Origin: Bemisia tabaci
Taxonomy: Eukaryota; Arthropoda; Insecta; Hemiptera; Aleyrodidae
Length of the DNA stretch: 64,000 nt
Assembly: GCF_918797505.1 (NCBI RefSeq)
Contig: NC_092800.1
Coordinates: forward strand, 4,402,001-4,466,000
Reading direction: 5' to 3'
Each line of letters begins with the position of its first letter. Within the stretch, counting starts at the first letter, position 1. Position numbers and translations under genes: made by a program. The notes beneath the pieces were generated by a model. That model did not search any database. It was not told where the DNA came from and saw only the letters and a program-made list of their open reading frames with translations. This document shows positions 15,010 through 24,964 of this stretch, piece after piece.

Positions 15010-17142
15010 CCAACCGCGCAAATCGAGAAGTTACTGTAACTAAAGCGTGCCTCTCTTGGCAGCAAGCCTCCAAGAATCTTCTAGATGAGTTTTCGGAACA
15101 CGCCGTATCATCGCTTCCTTTCTCGATCAGTGCTGACCGATGCCAACCGTGCGAATTGTTAATTCCCCGATCACAAACTGCCGCCCCCATTCGAACATAG
15201 CATCGATGAGCCGTGCAGGTCGGATATTTGGAACACCCTGTATCCGCGGTTCCCGCCTTGGACGCGGACGACTGCTGCCAACCGTGAAAATTGAAAATTC
15301 ACCAAGTTGATACCGGTCTCCTTCGCAACAAGGATCCGTGGAAGATTGGGTTCACTTTTAGGAACACGCTGTACCTACACACTCTCCCTTTTTCGGGATG
15401 ACTGCTACCAACCATGAAAATTGAGACTTCACCGAGTTCATAGTGGGCTCCCGGGCAATAAGGCTCCCTTGAAAATCGAGATCACCTTTAGGAACACTCT
15501 GTATCTACACAATCTCCTTTATTCCGAATGACTGCTGCCAACCGCGCAAATCGAGAAGTCACTGTATCTAAAGCGTGTCTCTCTTGGCAGCAAGCATCCA
15601 AGAATCTTCTAGATCAGTTTTCGGAACACGCTGTATCATCGCTTCCTTTCTCGATCAGAGATGACCGATGGCAACCGTGCAAATTGGGAATTCCCCGATC
15701 ACAAACTGCCGCCCCCATTCGAACTTAGCATCGATGAGCCGTGAAGGTCGGCTATTTGGAACACCCTGTATCCGCGCTTTCCGCCTCTGACGGGGACGAC
15801 TGCTGCCAACAGTGAAAATTGAAAATTCACCAAGTTGATACTGGACTCCTTAGCAACAAGGATCCGTGGAAGATTGGGTTCACTTTTAGGAACACGCTGT
15901 ATCTACAAACTCTCCCTTTTTCGGGATGACTGCTACCAACCTTGAAAATTGATACTTCACCGAGTTCATAGTGGGCTCCTGGGCAACAAGGATCCCTGAA
16001 AATCGGGATCACCTTCAGGAACTCTCTGTATCTACACACTCTCCTTTATTCTGAATGACTCCTGCCAACCGCGCAAATCGAGAAGTTACTGTAACTAAAG
16101 CGTGCCTTTCTTGGCAGCAAGCATCCAAGAATCTTCTAGATCAGTTTTCGGAACACGCCGTATCATCGCTTCCTTTCTCGATCAGTACTGACCGATGCCA
16201 ACCGTGCGAATTGGGAATTCCCCGATCACAAACTGCCGCCCCCATTCGAACGAAGCATCGATAAGGCGTACAGGTCGGTTATTTGGAACACCCTGTATCC
16301 GCGCTTTTCGCCTCCGACGGGGACGACTGCTGCCAACTGTGAAAATTGAAAATTCACCAAGTTGATACTGGACTCCTTAGCAACAAGGATCCGTGGAAGA
16401 TTGGGTTCACTTTTAGGAACACGCTGTATCTACACACTCTCCTTTTTTCGGGGTGACTTCTGGCAACCATGAAAATTAAGACTTCACCGAGTTCATAGTG
16501 GGCTCCCGGGCAACAAGGCTCCCTAGAAAATCGAGATCACCTTTAGGAACACTCCTTATCTACACACTCTCCATTATTCCGAATGACTGCTGCCAACCGC
16601 GCAAATCGAGAAGTCACTGTAACTAAAGCGTGCCCCTCTTGGCAGCAAGCATCCAAGAATATTCTAGATTAGTTTTTTGAACACGCCGTATCATCGCTTC
16701 CTTTCTTGATCAGTGCTCACCGATGCCAACCGTGCAAATTGGGAATTCCCCGATCACAAGTTGCCGCCCCGATTCGAACAAAGCATCGATGAGCCGTTTA
16801 GATCGGTCATTTGGAACACCCTGTATCCGCGCTTTCCGCCTCCGACGGGGACGACTGCTGCCAACTGTGAAAATTGAAAATTCACGAAGTTGATACTGGA
16901 CTCCTTAGCAATAGGGATCCGGGGAAGATTGGGATCACTTTTAGGAACACGCTGTATCTACACACTCTCCTTTTTTCGGGATGACTGCTGCCAACTATGA
17001 AAATTGATACTTCACTGAGTTCATAGTGGGCTCCTGGGCAACAAAGATCCTGGAAAATCAAGATCACCTTTCGGAACACTCTTTATCTACACACTCTCCT
17101 TTATTCCGAATGACTGCTGCCAACCGCGCAAATCGAGAAGTC

Positions 17143-17371
17143 ACAGCATCGTGAACATCGCGCACATTCACGTTTTCGCGGCGCACCCGTCAACGCGCGA
17201 TCCGGCTCGCCGCGGTCAGCCAAGTTCCGAAGCGTTCTAAAGTTCCGAGGTCCGAGGCTCCTCAATTTTTGAGCAATCCTAGCATATTAATATACCATTT
17301 TCTTCCAAATTTTGTCAGCTATTCAAAGCATTAACTAAATCCGGTACTTTTTCTCATGCGTAGCCGATATG
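17143..17371 (+). mobile_element. Truncated foldback element (core plus half an arm) at the satellite edge
   Basis: The first bases after the satellite are nearly identical to 21644-21868, with only about ten differences seen by eye. The shared part is the GC-rich core of the foldback element at 21342-22047 plus the start of its right arm. Similarity stops at GCGTAGCCG. The left arm is absent and the satellite sits in its place. Confidence 0.8.
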
Positions 17372-18000
17372 TTATTGTATCTTGGAAAAAGCATGGCAGA
17401 TTTGAAAGTGTTCATATTCGTTTACTGGTTCAAATAGGCAGTGAAAAAGTTGCAACGTCGCAAATTTAGGTATGGATATTTTTTATTTCACCGTCGGTTA
17501 TGAGAAAATGTGTAACTACGCACGCGTTAGAGTATAATATCGGCGGCAATCGTGGTCTTCTGCCGTCAAGTCGAGTCTATACTCTCGAAGGCACTCTGAG
17601 CAACTATATCACCTCGGAAGTATTGCACAGTATCAGACGAGATTGAAGGCGCACTAACGTAGGCAAATTGACGGATGGCGTTTATCGTGCGGTATGCGAC
17701 TTCTGTTCGATCGATTTTCTTGAAACTCGGTGCCAGGTGGCATTTTCTGTCGGAAACCCTGAATTTCAACTCAAATTTTCATAATTCAAAAATTCAAGAT
17801 AGTAGATGTGATCTAAAATGCTATCTCGGCACCTGTTTGATTCCTCTTTGTGAGACTTCGTGGCGATGGATGTTTTTCACATGAGGTCGAATTATCATAC
17901 AAAATTGTAAAATTCAAAAGTCGGAGATGACGGATGTGGCCGAGGATGCTATCTTGGTGCCTTTGAAATTATCTGACTTTGCAATAGAGGAATCTAATCT
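17372..18000 (+). repeat. Dispersed repeat family, copy 1 (plus orientation)
   Basis: It contains a block around GGCAGTGAAAAAGTTGCAAC, TATTGCACAGTATCAGACGA and GAAACTCGGTGCCAGGTGGC that recurs in reverse near 18166-18510 and forward near 18790-19160 and 20820-21130. I found no coding sequence. Short open frames across it are not shared between copies in a protein-like way. Confidence 0.7.
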
Positions 18001-18107
18001 ATCCTTTTAAAGTTCAGTTTCAAATCGATGTACTCTCAGCTAACTTAAACGTCGATATCGGCTTGCTCTTTAACCGCTATAAAATGAATCTGCTTGTTTG
18101 GTTTGTA

Positions 18108-18126
18108 TTTTTTTTTTTTTTTTTTT
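18108..18126. repeat. Poly-T tract
   Basis: A run of about 19 T in the spacer between dispersed repeat copies 1 and 2. Confidence 0.9.
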
Positions 18127-18165
18127 AAATTATTCATTCATTTATTTTTTATTCCACTTCCAACA

Positions 18166-19160
18166 GGAGTCGCATATCACACGATCTATAGGACTCTACG
18201 GATGCCAGTGAATTTACATACGTTAGTGCGCCTTCAATTCCGTCTGATACTGTGCAATACTTCCGAGGTGGTATAGTTGCTCAGAGCGCCTTCAAAAGTA
18301 TCGACTTGAGTTGATGGCGGAAGATCACGATTGCCGCTGAGATTACACACTATCGCGTGCGCAGTTACACATTTTCTCATCACCAAAAGTGAGATAAAAA
18401 AACGTCCATACCTCAATTTGCGACGTTGCAACTTTTTCACTGCCTATTTTGAATGAGTAAACGAATATGAACACTTTAAAATCTGCCGTGATTTTTCCGA
18501 GATTAGACAAAATACATTATTTGAATGTGCTGCTATCGAGCTGATAATAACAGTGATTGTCACTTAGTACGTTACGGTGCCTTATTACCCCTTCGGGCCC
18601 ATTTACGTGCAGGTTTATAAAATTTCGGGTCTGGTTTTGTTTGTTCCAGGGTTCCTATACTTCTTTTCCCCTTTTTAATTAAAGCATAGACTTTAGACAT
18701 TAGACTAAAATCAAAAAGTCAAATTCAACAATCACTGTCATTATCAGCTCACTAGCAGCACATTCAAATAATGCTTTTTGTCATACTTCGGGAAAATTAC
18801 GGCAGATTTTAAGTGTTCGTGTTCTTCTACGTGTTCAAAATAGGCAGTGAAAAAGTTGCAAATTGTGGTATGGATGTATTTCATCTCTCCGTCGATGATG
18901 AGAAAATGTGTAAATCCACACGTTCTTGGGTGTAATGTCGGCGGCAGTCGTGATCTTCTGCCATCACGTCGAGGCGATACGCTTGAAGGCGCTCTGAGCA
19001 ACTATTCCACCTCGGAAGTATTGCACGGTATCAGACGAAATTGAAGGCGCACTAACGTAGGAAAATTGACTAGTAGGGTTTATCGTACGATCTGCGACTC
19101 CTGTTCGCTCGATTTTTTTAAAACTCGGTGCCAGGTGGCATTTTTTGACGGAAAACCTGA
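18166..19160. mobile_element. Inverted pair of the dispersed family (foldback-like)
   Basis: Copy 2 (18166-18565) is the reverse complement of copy 3 (about 18724-19160), with a spacer of roughly 160 bp. The inner arms match at GAATGTGCTGCTATCGAGCT near 18524 against its complement near 18750. The spacer holds a sequence ending TTAATTAAAGCATAGACTTT, which recurs at 21310-21340. There is no transposase, so the element would be non-autonomous. Confidence 0.6.
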
Positions 19161-19169
19161 TACAACATA

Positions 19170-19577
19170 GACTATGCATGTTCCGATTATCGATTCATAA
19201 TAATTAATCGAGTGCATAATAATCGATTACAGTAATCGCTTTACAGCTATCCGATTAATCGTCTAATCGATTGTTGGTTTACGATTAATCAGCAATTTGA
19301 GATTATGTTAAAAAAACGTGTCCTAGCTCCAAAAAATCTAACATTCAAAAGATTTTAGTGGTCAAACTAGCCATTTTCAGCACTTTTCGAAAACAGCGAT
19401 TAACCATCGAATATCGATTAATCAATTATTTCGCTGTCGATTGATGTCTCTCTCCCTCTCTTGTTTTTACAGCTTTTATCCCAATTTTTGTGTCGTTGTT
19501 TAATCTCTTGACCGATTAGCTACATAGTTCGATTACCGATTATCGATCATTCGATTATTTAAATAATTGAGCATGCC
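19170..19577. mobile_element. Short inverted-repeat transposon rich in ATCGATTA motifs
   Basis: The left end TGCATGTTCCGATTATCG is mirrored on the right by CGATTAT...GAGCATGCCA. Between them are many copies of ATCGATTA and TTAATCG in both orientations. The composition resembles the hAT-like short elements in the gene's introns. I could not settle a target duplication. Confidence 0.5.
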
Positions 19578-19582
19578 AACGA

Positions 19583-19812
19583 TAGATATAGTGGACAAAG
19601 GGAAAATGAAGCAATCCTGTTGGTGGAAGCGCGCAGGTGGTTGCGATGGACAAAAAAGACAAGTAACGAACGGGAACTTACGTGGGACCTAATAGTTAGT
19701 CCATCATTTTCCTCCTTAGTCTATAGCAGTCATCCGTTTCACCAATGGGGTCGCTTCATTTTCCCTATGTCTCGTTATCTATCGCTTTGTCTACCAATTT
19801 AAATAATCAGTC
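19583..19812. mobile_element. Diverged copy of the inverted-repeat element at 19901
   Basis: It shares GGGAAAATGA, the GTGGAAGCG...GGTGG region, TAGTCTATAGCAGTCATCC and a right part ending AATAATCAG with the 19901-20175 element, in the same orientation. The left terminal repeat is degraded. Confidence 0.5.
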
Positions 19813-19900
19813 TGTAGGTAGAGCTATCCAATTACCTTACGGTTCAGGTTTGAAAGCCGCCAATTCCAAGTTTTTGGTAATAGGTATAAAGACAAACTTA

Positions 19901-20175
19901 AGCGGGCTAATTATTGAAATTGATAAACAAAGCTATAAACAAAGAAGACAACGGGAAAATGAGGTGTTTATATGAGTGGAAGCGGGTGGTTACAATGGAC
20001 AAATGAAGTGAGTAATAGACTAATCAACGGCAATTCACGAGGGATCGTATAGTCAGTTCATCCTTTTCTCCCTTGGTCTACAACAATCACCCATTTCAAC
20101 CAATGGGATCGCTCTTTTTTCCCTTTGTCTTCTTTGTCTATCGTTTAGTCTATCGATTTCAATAATCAGCCCGCT
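19901..20175. mobile_element. 275-bp inverted-repeat element (MITE-like)
   Basis: The left end AGCGGGCTAATTATTGAAAT is the near-perfect reverse complement of the right end, which closes with ATTTCAATAATCAGCCCGCT. There is no open frame of note. A second, diverged copy lies immediately upstream. Confidence 0.65.
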
Positions 20176-20560
20176 GATCTGCGAAGTTACTAATTAATAT
20201 TACCAATGCAACTTGTTCAGGTAGCTTTGTCACTCGCATAGATTCACGCATGCCCACCTATGCGTGTGGTAGAATTAGTGTCATTATGTACATCTTTGGA
20301 GACTTAAACGCCGGGAGTAAAACGATTTAAAAATTGCGATGATTACTTCAGACTAAAATTGATGATTTTAAGCCAAAAAATGTGTGGCGATTTTTGGAAA
20401 TTGTTAAGAATTTACAGCTCATAGTGACGTTTCATTAAAATACTTCACGGAGAATGAAATATTTTTACTGTTTGACAGTCATTCAAAAGTTCAATTGTTT
20501 TCCGAGATTTTTGATCACGATTCCTTTTTAAGACAGATACCTACCAATTTTTGATAATTT
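20176..20560. other. AT-rich spacer, nothing recognised
   Basis: I saw no gene, repeat arm or RNA here. Confidence 0.5.
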
Positions 20561-20579
20561 TGAAGGTGCCAAGATAGCA

Positions 20580-21341
20580 CTCCAAGCCACTTCTGCCATC
20601 TTGGAGTTTTAAAATTCAAAACTTTGACTGAAAATTCGACCTCTACGTGAAAAACATTCACTGCCACCAAGTCTCACAAAAATAAATCGGAGAGGTTCCG
20701 AGATAGCATTTTAGGCAGCATCCAGTATAATGGATTTTTAAATTATGAAAATTTGAGTTGGAATTCAAGGTTTCCGTCAAACAATGCCACCTTCTACCGA
20801 GTTTCAAGAAACGCCCTGGAGTGTATTGACGGCGGCAATCGTGATCTTCTGCAATCAAGTCGAGGCGAAACTCTTGAAGGCGCTCTGAGCAACTATATCA
20901 TCTCGAAAGTATTGCACAGTATCAGACGAAATTGAAGGCGCACTAACGTAGGCAACTTGACTGGTAGCGTTTATCGTACAATATGCGACTCCTGATCGAT
21001 CAATTTTTTTGAAACTCAATACCACGTGGTATTTTTTGACGGAAAACCTGAATTTCAACTCAGATTTTCATTATTCAAAAATTCAAGATAGTGAATGTGG
21101 TCTAAGATGCTATTTCGGCACCTGTTTGATTCCTTTTTGTGAGCAAAATACATTATTTAAATGTGTTGCTAGCGAGCTGATAATAACAGTAATTGTCATT
21201 TAGTACGTTTCGGTGTCTTATAACCTCTTCGGGCTCATTTACGTCCAGTGTTATAAAATTTCGGGTCTGCTTTTATTTGTTCGAGGGTTCCTATACCCCG
21301 ACTTCTTTTTCCCCTGTTTAATTAAAGCATAGACTTTTAGC
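20580..21341. repeat. Dispersed repeat family, rearranged copy 4
   Basis: Bases 20580-20812 are in reverse orientation and 20813-21145 forward, meeting at a GAAACGCC junction. From 21146 the sequence follows 18510-18700 directly (TTATTT[A/G]AATGTG..., then TTCCTATAC...TTAATTAAAGCATAG). It therefore combines an inverted piece and a long direct repeat of copies 2 and 3. Confidence 0.65.
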
Positions 21342-22047
21342 CCAGGCGCCTGGTAGCTAAAAATGAGGCTACCTGGAATTTCGGGTACACAGCGATTTTT
21401 TTTGGCTTACTTTATGTGTTTTGGGTCGCTGAATCCGAATCTGAAGTTTCCTACCGCGTATCTGGTGGGCATTTTCCGCCATTTTGAAAAAATGGCCTAA
21501 AAAGGCCTTTTTTGCGGTTTTTTTAATATAGCGGCTACGTATGAGAGAAAGTCCCGGATTTAGTTAATGTTTTGAATAGCTGACATAATTTGGAAGAAAA
21601 TGGTGTATACATAATCTACATTTGCTTAAAAATTGAGGAGGATACAGCATCGTGAACATCGCGCCCATTCAAGTTTTCGCGGCGCACCCGTCAACGCGCG
21701 ATCCGGCTCGCCGCGGTCAGCCAAGTTCCGAAGCGTTCTAAAGTTCCGTGATCCGAGGTTCCTCAATTTTTGAGCAATCCTAGCATATTTATATATCATT
21801 TTCTTCCAAATTTTGTCAGCTATTCAAAGCATTAACTAAATCCGGTACTTTTTCTCATGCGTAGCCGCTGTATCAAAAACACCGCAAAAAAAGGCCTTTT
21901 TAGGCCATTTTTTTCAAAATGGCGGAAAATGCTCACCAGATACGCGGTAGAAAACTTCAGATTCGGATTCAGCGACCCAAAAAACGTGTAGTAAGCCAAA
22001 AAATCGCTGTGTACCCAAAATTCCAGGTAGACTTACTAGGCGCCTGG
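21342..22047. mobile_element. 706-bp foldback element with a GC-rich core
   Basis: The left arm (21342-21642) and right arm (21758-22047) are inverted copies of each other. The outer ends are CCAGGCGCCTGG and CTAGGCGCCTGG; the left 12 bases are themselves a perfect palindrome. The roughly 115-bp core between the arms (TCGCGGCGCACCCGTCAACG and neighbours) is strikingly GC-rich compared with the arms. It lies in the ATTAAAGCATAGACTTTTA sequence of the dispersed family. The right flank ATTAAGCATAGTTTCTA resembles the left flank and may be a decayed target duplication. There is no coding capacity. Confidence 0.85.
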
Positions 22048-22061
22048 ATTAAGCATAGTTT

Positions 22062-23143
22062 CTACCTCTAAACTACAAATTCTCCTACTGACGGTGATAC
22101 TCACAGCATGTCATTAGGAGCGCTGAATCCAAATCGCTTGAAAACGAAATCGCTGTCAGTCCGCCTTCAAATTTGTTGACGCAACCCAACCCTACACCGA
22201 AGTTAATTAAGTTGCATCCGCCAGTTAGCGGTATTCTGAGTGTTTTTACCTATTTTGAAGATTACACTTTCGGAAGTATCAATTATTTGACAGACCCGAT
22301 ATTGTCATGCAAAAACGCAGTAGGAACATTTAAATATTACCAAATTTTTCTCGAAAATGTGGTAATTAAAGGAATAAGTTAAGCAAATTTTTCTTTTTAT
22401 GTTTCAGGTGATTCTTATAAAATAGCGAGCAAATTTCACTGAAAAATTTAAGAAAAAAACACCAAAATTTCTCCTCAAAATCTGTGTTTCATTAAGGAAA
22501 ATTTGGCAATAGCCAAAGGTTCATACGGCTGTTTTCCTTAGCAAGGCAGCGCAGTTACAATTCCTAAACTACAAATTCTCCTCATTGCAAAACGAGGATG
22601 ACGGTGGTACTTACAGCATGTCATTTGGAGCGGCACGCCCGCACGCAGCGCCCTATAGCTTGAAATCGAAATCACTGTCAGTCCGCCTCCAAATCTGGCG
22701 ACGCAACCCAACCCTACACCGAAGTTGATTAAGTTGTATCCATCGAATGGCTGTATTCAGAATGTTTTTACAGATCCTGAGGACAGACTCCTTACATTTG
22801 AGAAAGTATCAATTATTTGACAGTTGCCATGTTGAAGAAAAACGCAATAGGAATATTCGAATGTGTCAAATTTCTTTCGGAAAAGTACTGCTCCAAAGGA
22901 AAGTTAGGAATATTTTCTTCGCGTGTTCAGGTGATTTGAAACATACTGCGAACAAACTTCACTGAAAATTTTGAAGAAAAATATCCAACATTCCTCCAAA
23001 AAATCTGTGTTTTATCAAATGAAATTAGGCAGCAGCCGAAGATGCAAAAAGTGTTTTTCCGTAGCAAGACGGCATAATTTTCATCCCTAAACTACAAATC
23101 CTCCCTCATCGCGGAATAAGGATGACGTAGATATATACAGCGT
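22062..23143 (+). repeat. Tandem duplication of a ~500-bp sequence, two and a bit copies
   Basis: Units start at CTAAACTACAAATTCTCCT near 22067 and 22564, and at CTAAACTACAAATCCTCCCT near 23085, so spacings are about 497 and 521 bp. Both full units share GACGCAACCCAACCCTACAC, AAGTATCAATTATTTGACAG and a right part with CCTTAGCAAG or CCGTAGCAAG. There is no coding sequence. A related TTTTCCTTAGCA end recurs in the intron element at 48590. Confidence 0.75.
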
Positions 23144-24226
23144 GCCAGTCGGCCAAACGTCACTATGACAGTCTCCGTAATATGAAAATATGGCAACCGC
23201 AATCTTGACGCTCAGCTCAAGCTGCACACTCTTTAAACAACACAGTGTGGGAAAGAAACAATGCTCGATTGAGTAGTCTGCTGAAGCCATTATAGTCCGC
23301 AAGTGCGGAGTTTTGTTTTTCTTGTGACCGGCCGATTCAAGGTTCCCTAAACCAATGGACAATAAAAATGTTAATATTTTAGCTAGGAGTTGATTTCAGT
23401 AGTTTTCGTTGCCCGAATCGTGTTCTACGTGAAATTCTGGTGAGGAATTATGTACCAGAGTGCCTAAATGCTTATCTTCTTAAATGGTCCATTCAATCTA
23501 AAAAAGCGATCATAAAGAACTTTCCTAATTTTTTTCAGTACAAATAATTATCGGGAGAGAGGCAAAGTTGGAATGCTCCTACGGCGTCGAAATACAACAT
23601 GAGCCTTTTCAGCCACATTGTTCGATGCCGCGATTATCCTAAAGCGAGTTCAAATAATCGTGCCAAACATGGTGCAATCGGTGGCAAACTCATATTAGCG
23701 CCTGCAAGACTGCAGGAAAACTTCACGCATTGCGCCAAGCAGTGTGATCGGCGTCAAGCGCATACTAGCGCGCCTACAAGACTGCGTGAATACTTCTAGC
23801 ATTGCACCAAACGCATTGCGAGAGACAAGCACACTTTATTTCGCATGCAGGCGTCGATATTTGATTTCATTCTCGGCAGGCGTAACGAGATAACTATTCG
23901 ACCATGGGTGCAGGTAAGGCATATTGTCGCTAGCCGGATGAAAGGCGAGTCACACTGCAAAGATGACTCCACCGCGTTCCCTTCCTCGGCTCGCGTGCCG
24001 CTGAATATTTTAAAATTTTATTAGTCTTTTTAAAAAGGCTTTTATTTTTAAGACTAAATAAGAAAGATAGGGTTTTCAATCTTAAATAGAAAGAGAGAGG
24101 AGAGGAAGAAAAGAAATTAATATTCATGTATTCAATGGATATATACGTACTTGAACTTTCAAAGTTTATTTCCGTAGATTTCGAGGGTTTTGAGTTAAGC
24201 ATGCGGGTTCTCGGCATTTTATATCG
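23144..24226. other. Spacer with one short degenerate direct repeat
   Basis: I recognise no gene. Near 23688-23815 a roughly 60-70-bp stretch (CATATTAGCGCCTGCAAGAC and CATACTAGCGCGCCTACAAG starts) is duplicated in tandem with divergence. Confidence 0.4.
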
Positions 24227-24227
24227 A

Positions 24228-24478
24228 TGGGCAAAGTGCGAGACCATGTATTTCCATTACGGTGTTTCAAAATCTCCACTCCGAATTTACTTTTTCGAAA
24301 GGGAACAAGTCAACTTAATAGCTTAAAATTTAAACAGAATATTCTACTTACAGGGAATGGAAATTAGAGAAGTTTATAAGAAATTACGTTGACTAAATTT
24401 TTAAGGGAAAACTAAAGTGTGACTGGAAGTCTACAACGTCACAAACGGTGATATGTGGTCTCGCACTTTAGCCATTCG
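24228..24478. mobile_element. ~250-bp inverted-repeat element
   Basis: The left end contains CAAAGTGCGAGACCATGTAT. The right end carries ATATGTGGTCTCGCACTTTA, its near-perfect reverse complement. The interior is non-coding. Confidence 0.6.
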
Positions 24479-24964
24479 TATACTACATGCACACATTACC
24501 CTACTCATAAATAATTGCCCAATACTCATATTGAAAGCATGACCTCTGTATTATATGTTGTTATGACTTCCCCTTACAATAGAAAATTTTCAGGATTATT
24601 TGTAATAAACTTTACAATTATCATTGTAGAACTTTATTTTCGGAAAAGGGTATTTTGACGGTTCATTCCCTGTACATGTACGAGACTATCAATGAAGGTG
24701 TACGTATATACTGGAATTCTAACTATTGACAGAATAACCCCTAATCTTGGATATGGCACCAGACATTGTTTCATGAACAATAATATATAGTAACAACTAC
24801 GGAGAGTAAATTAATGATAAATCAAGCGATAACGTTTTTCAACACCTTGAGCAGCGAATTGAAAGTGATGTGGAGGGAAGGTTCCGTCAATATATTCCTT
24901 CACCGGTTGAATTAAGACTGAAATATAAGGAGTATTATAGTCAGAAAAAATTCTTTGAGGACCC
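24479..24964. other. AT-rich spacer, nothing recognised
   Basis: No repeat arm, exon-like frame or RNA gene was seen. Confidence 0.4.

Larger units (their letters stand above)
1..17144. repeat. Satellite array: 527-bp higher-order unit of four ~132-bp subunits
   Basis: The whole stretch is one tandem array, entered in mid-unit at base 1. Every subunit carries a CCAACC box followed by an AAATTG-like stretch, and later a GAACACNCNGTATC box. In the unit starting near 498 the CCAACC boxes fall at 498 (degenerate), 631, 766, 896 and 1025, so the subunits are 129-135 bp. I call them A-D. The A boxes fall at 498, 1025, 1551, 2212, 2740, 3268, 3795, 4322, 4718, 5245, 5907, 6435, 6960, 7486, 8014, 8542, 8940, 9468, 9994, 10522, 10918, 11448, 11976, 12502, 13030, 13558, 14086, 14613, 15010, 15538, 16065, 16593 and 17120. 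Most spacings are 525-530. By eye the base composition is more balanced than in the AT-rich DNA to the right. Satellites of this kind are typical of centromeric, pericentromeric or subtelomeric heterochromatin; the location is inference. Confidence 0.97.

Noticed and set aside
7..16264. Dozens of 60-104-codon open frames in the first 17 kb
   Set aside because: They repeat with the satellite unit on both strands and in several frames, differ by the array's own variants, and match no domain.
1..17144. CRISPR-like regular array
   Set aside because: Units are full-length tandem repeats with no unique spacers, and the organism is a eukaryote.
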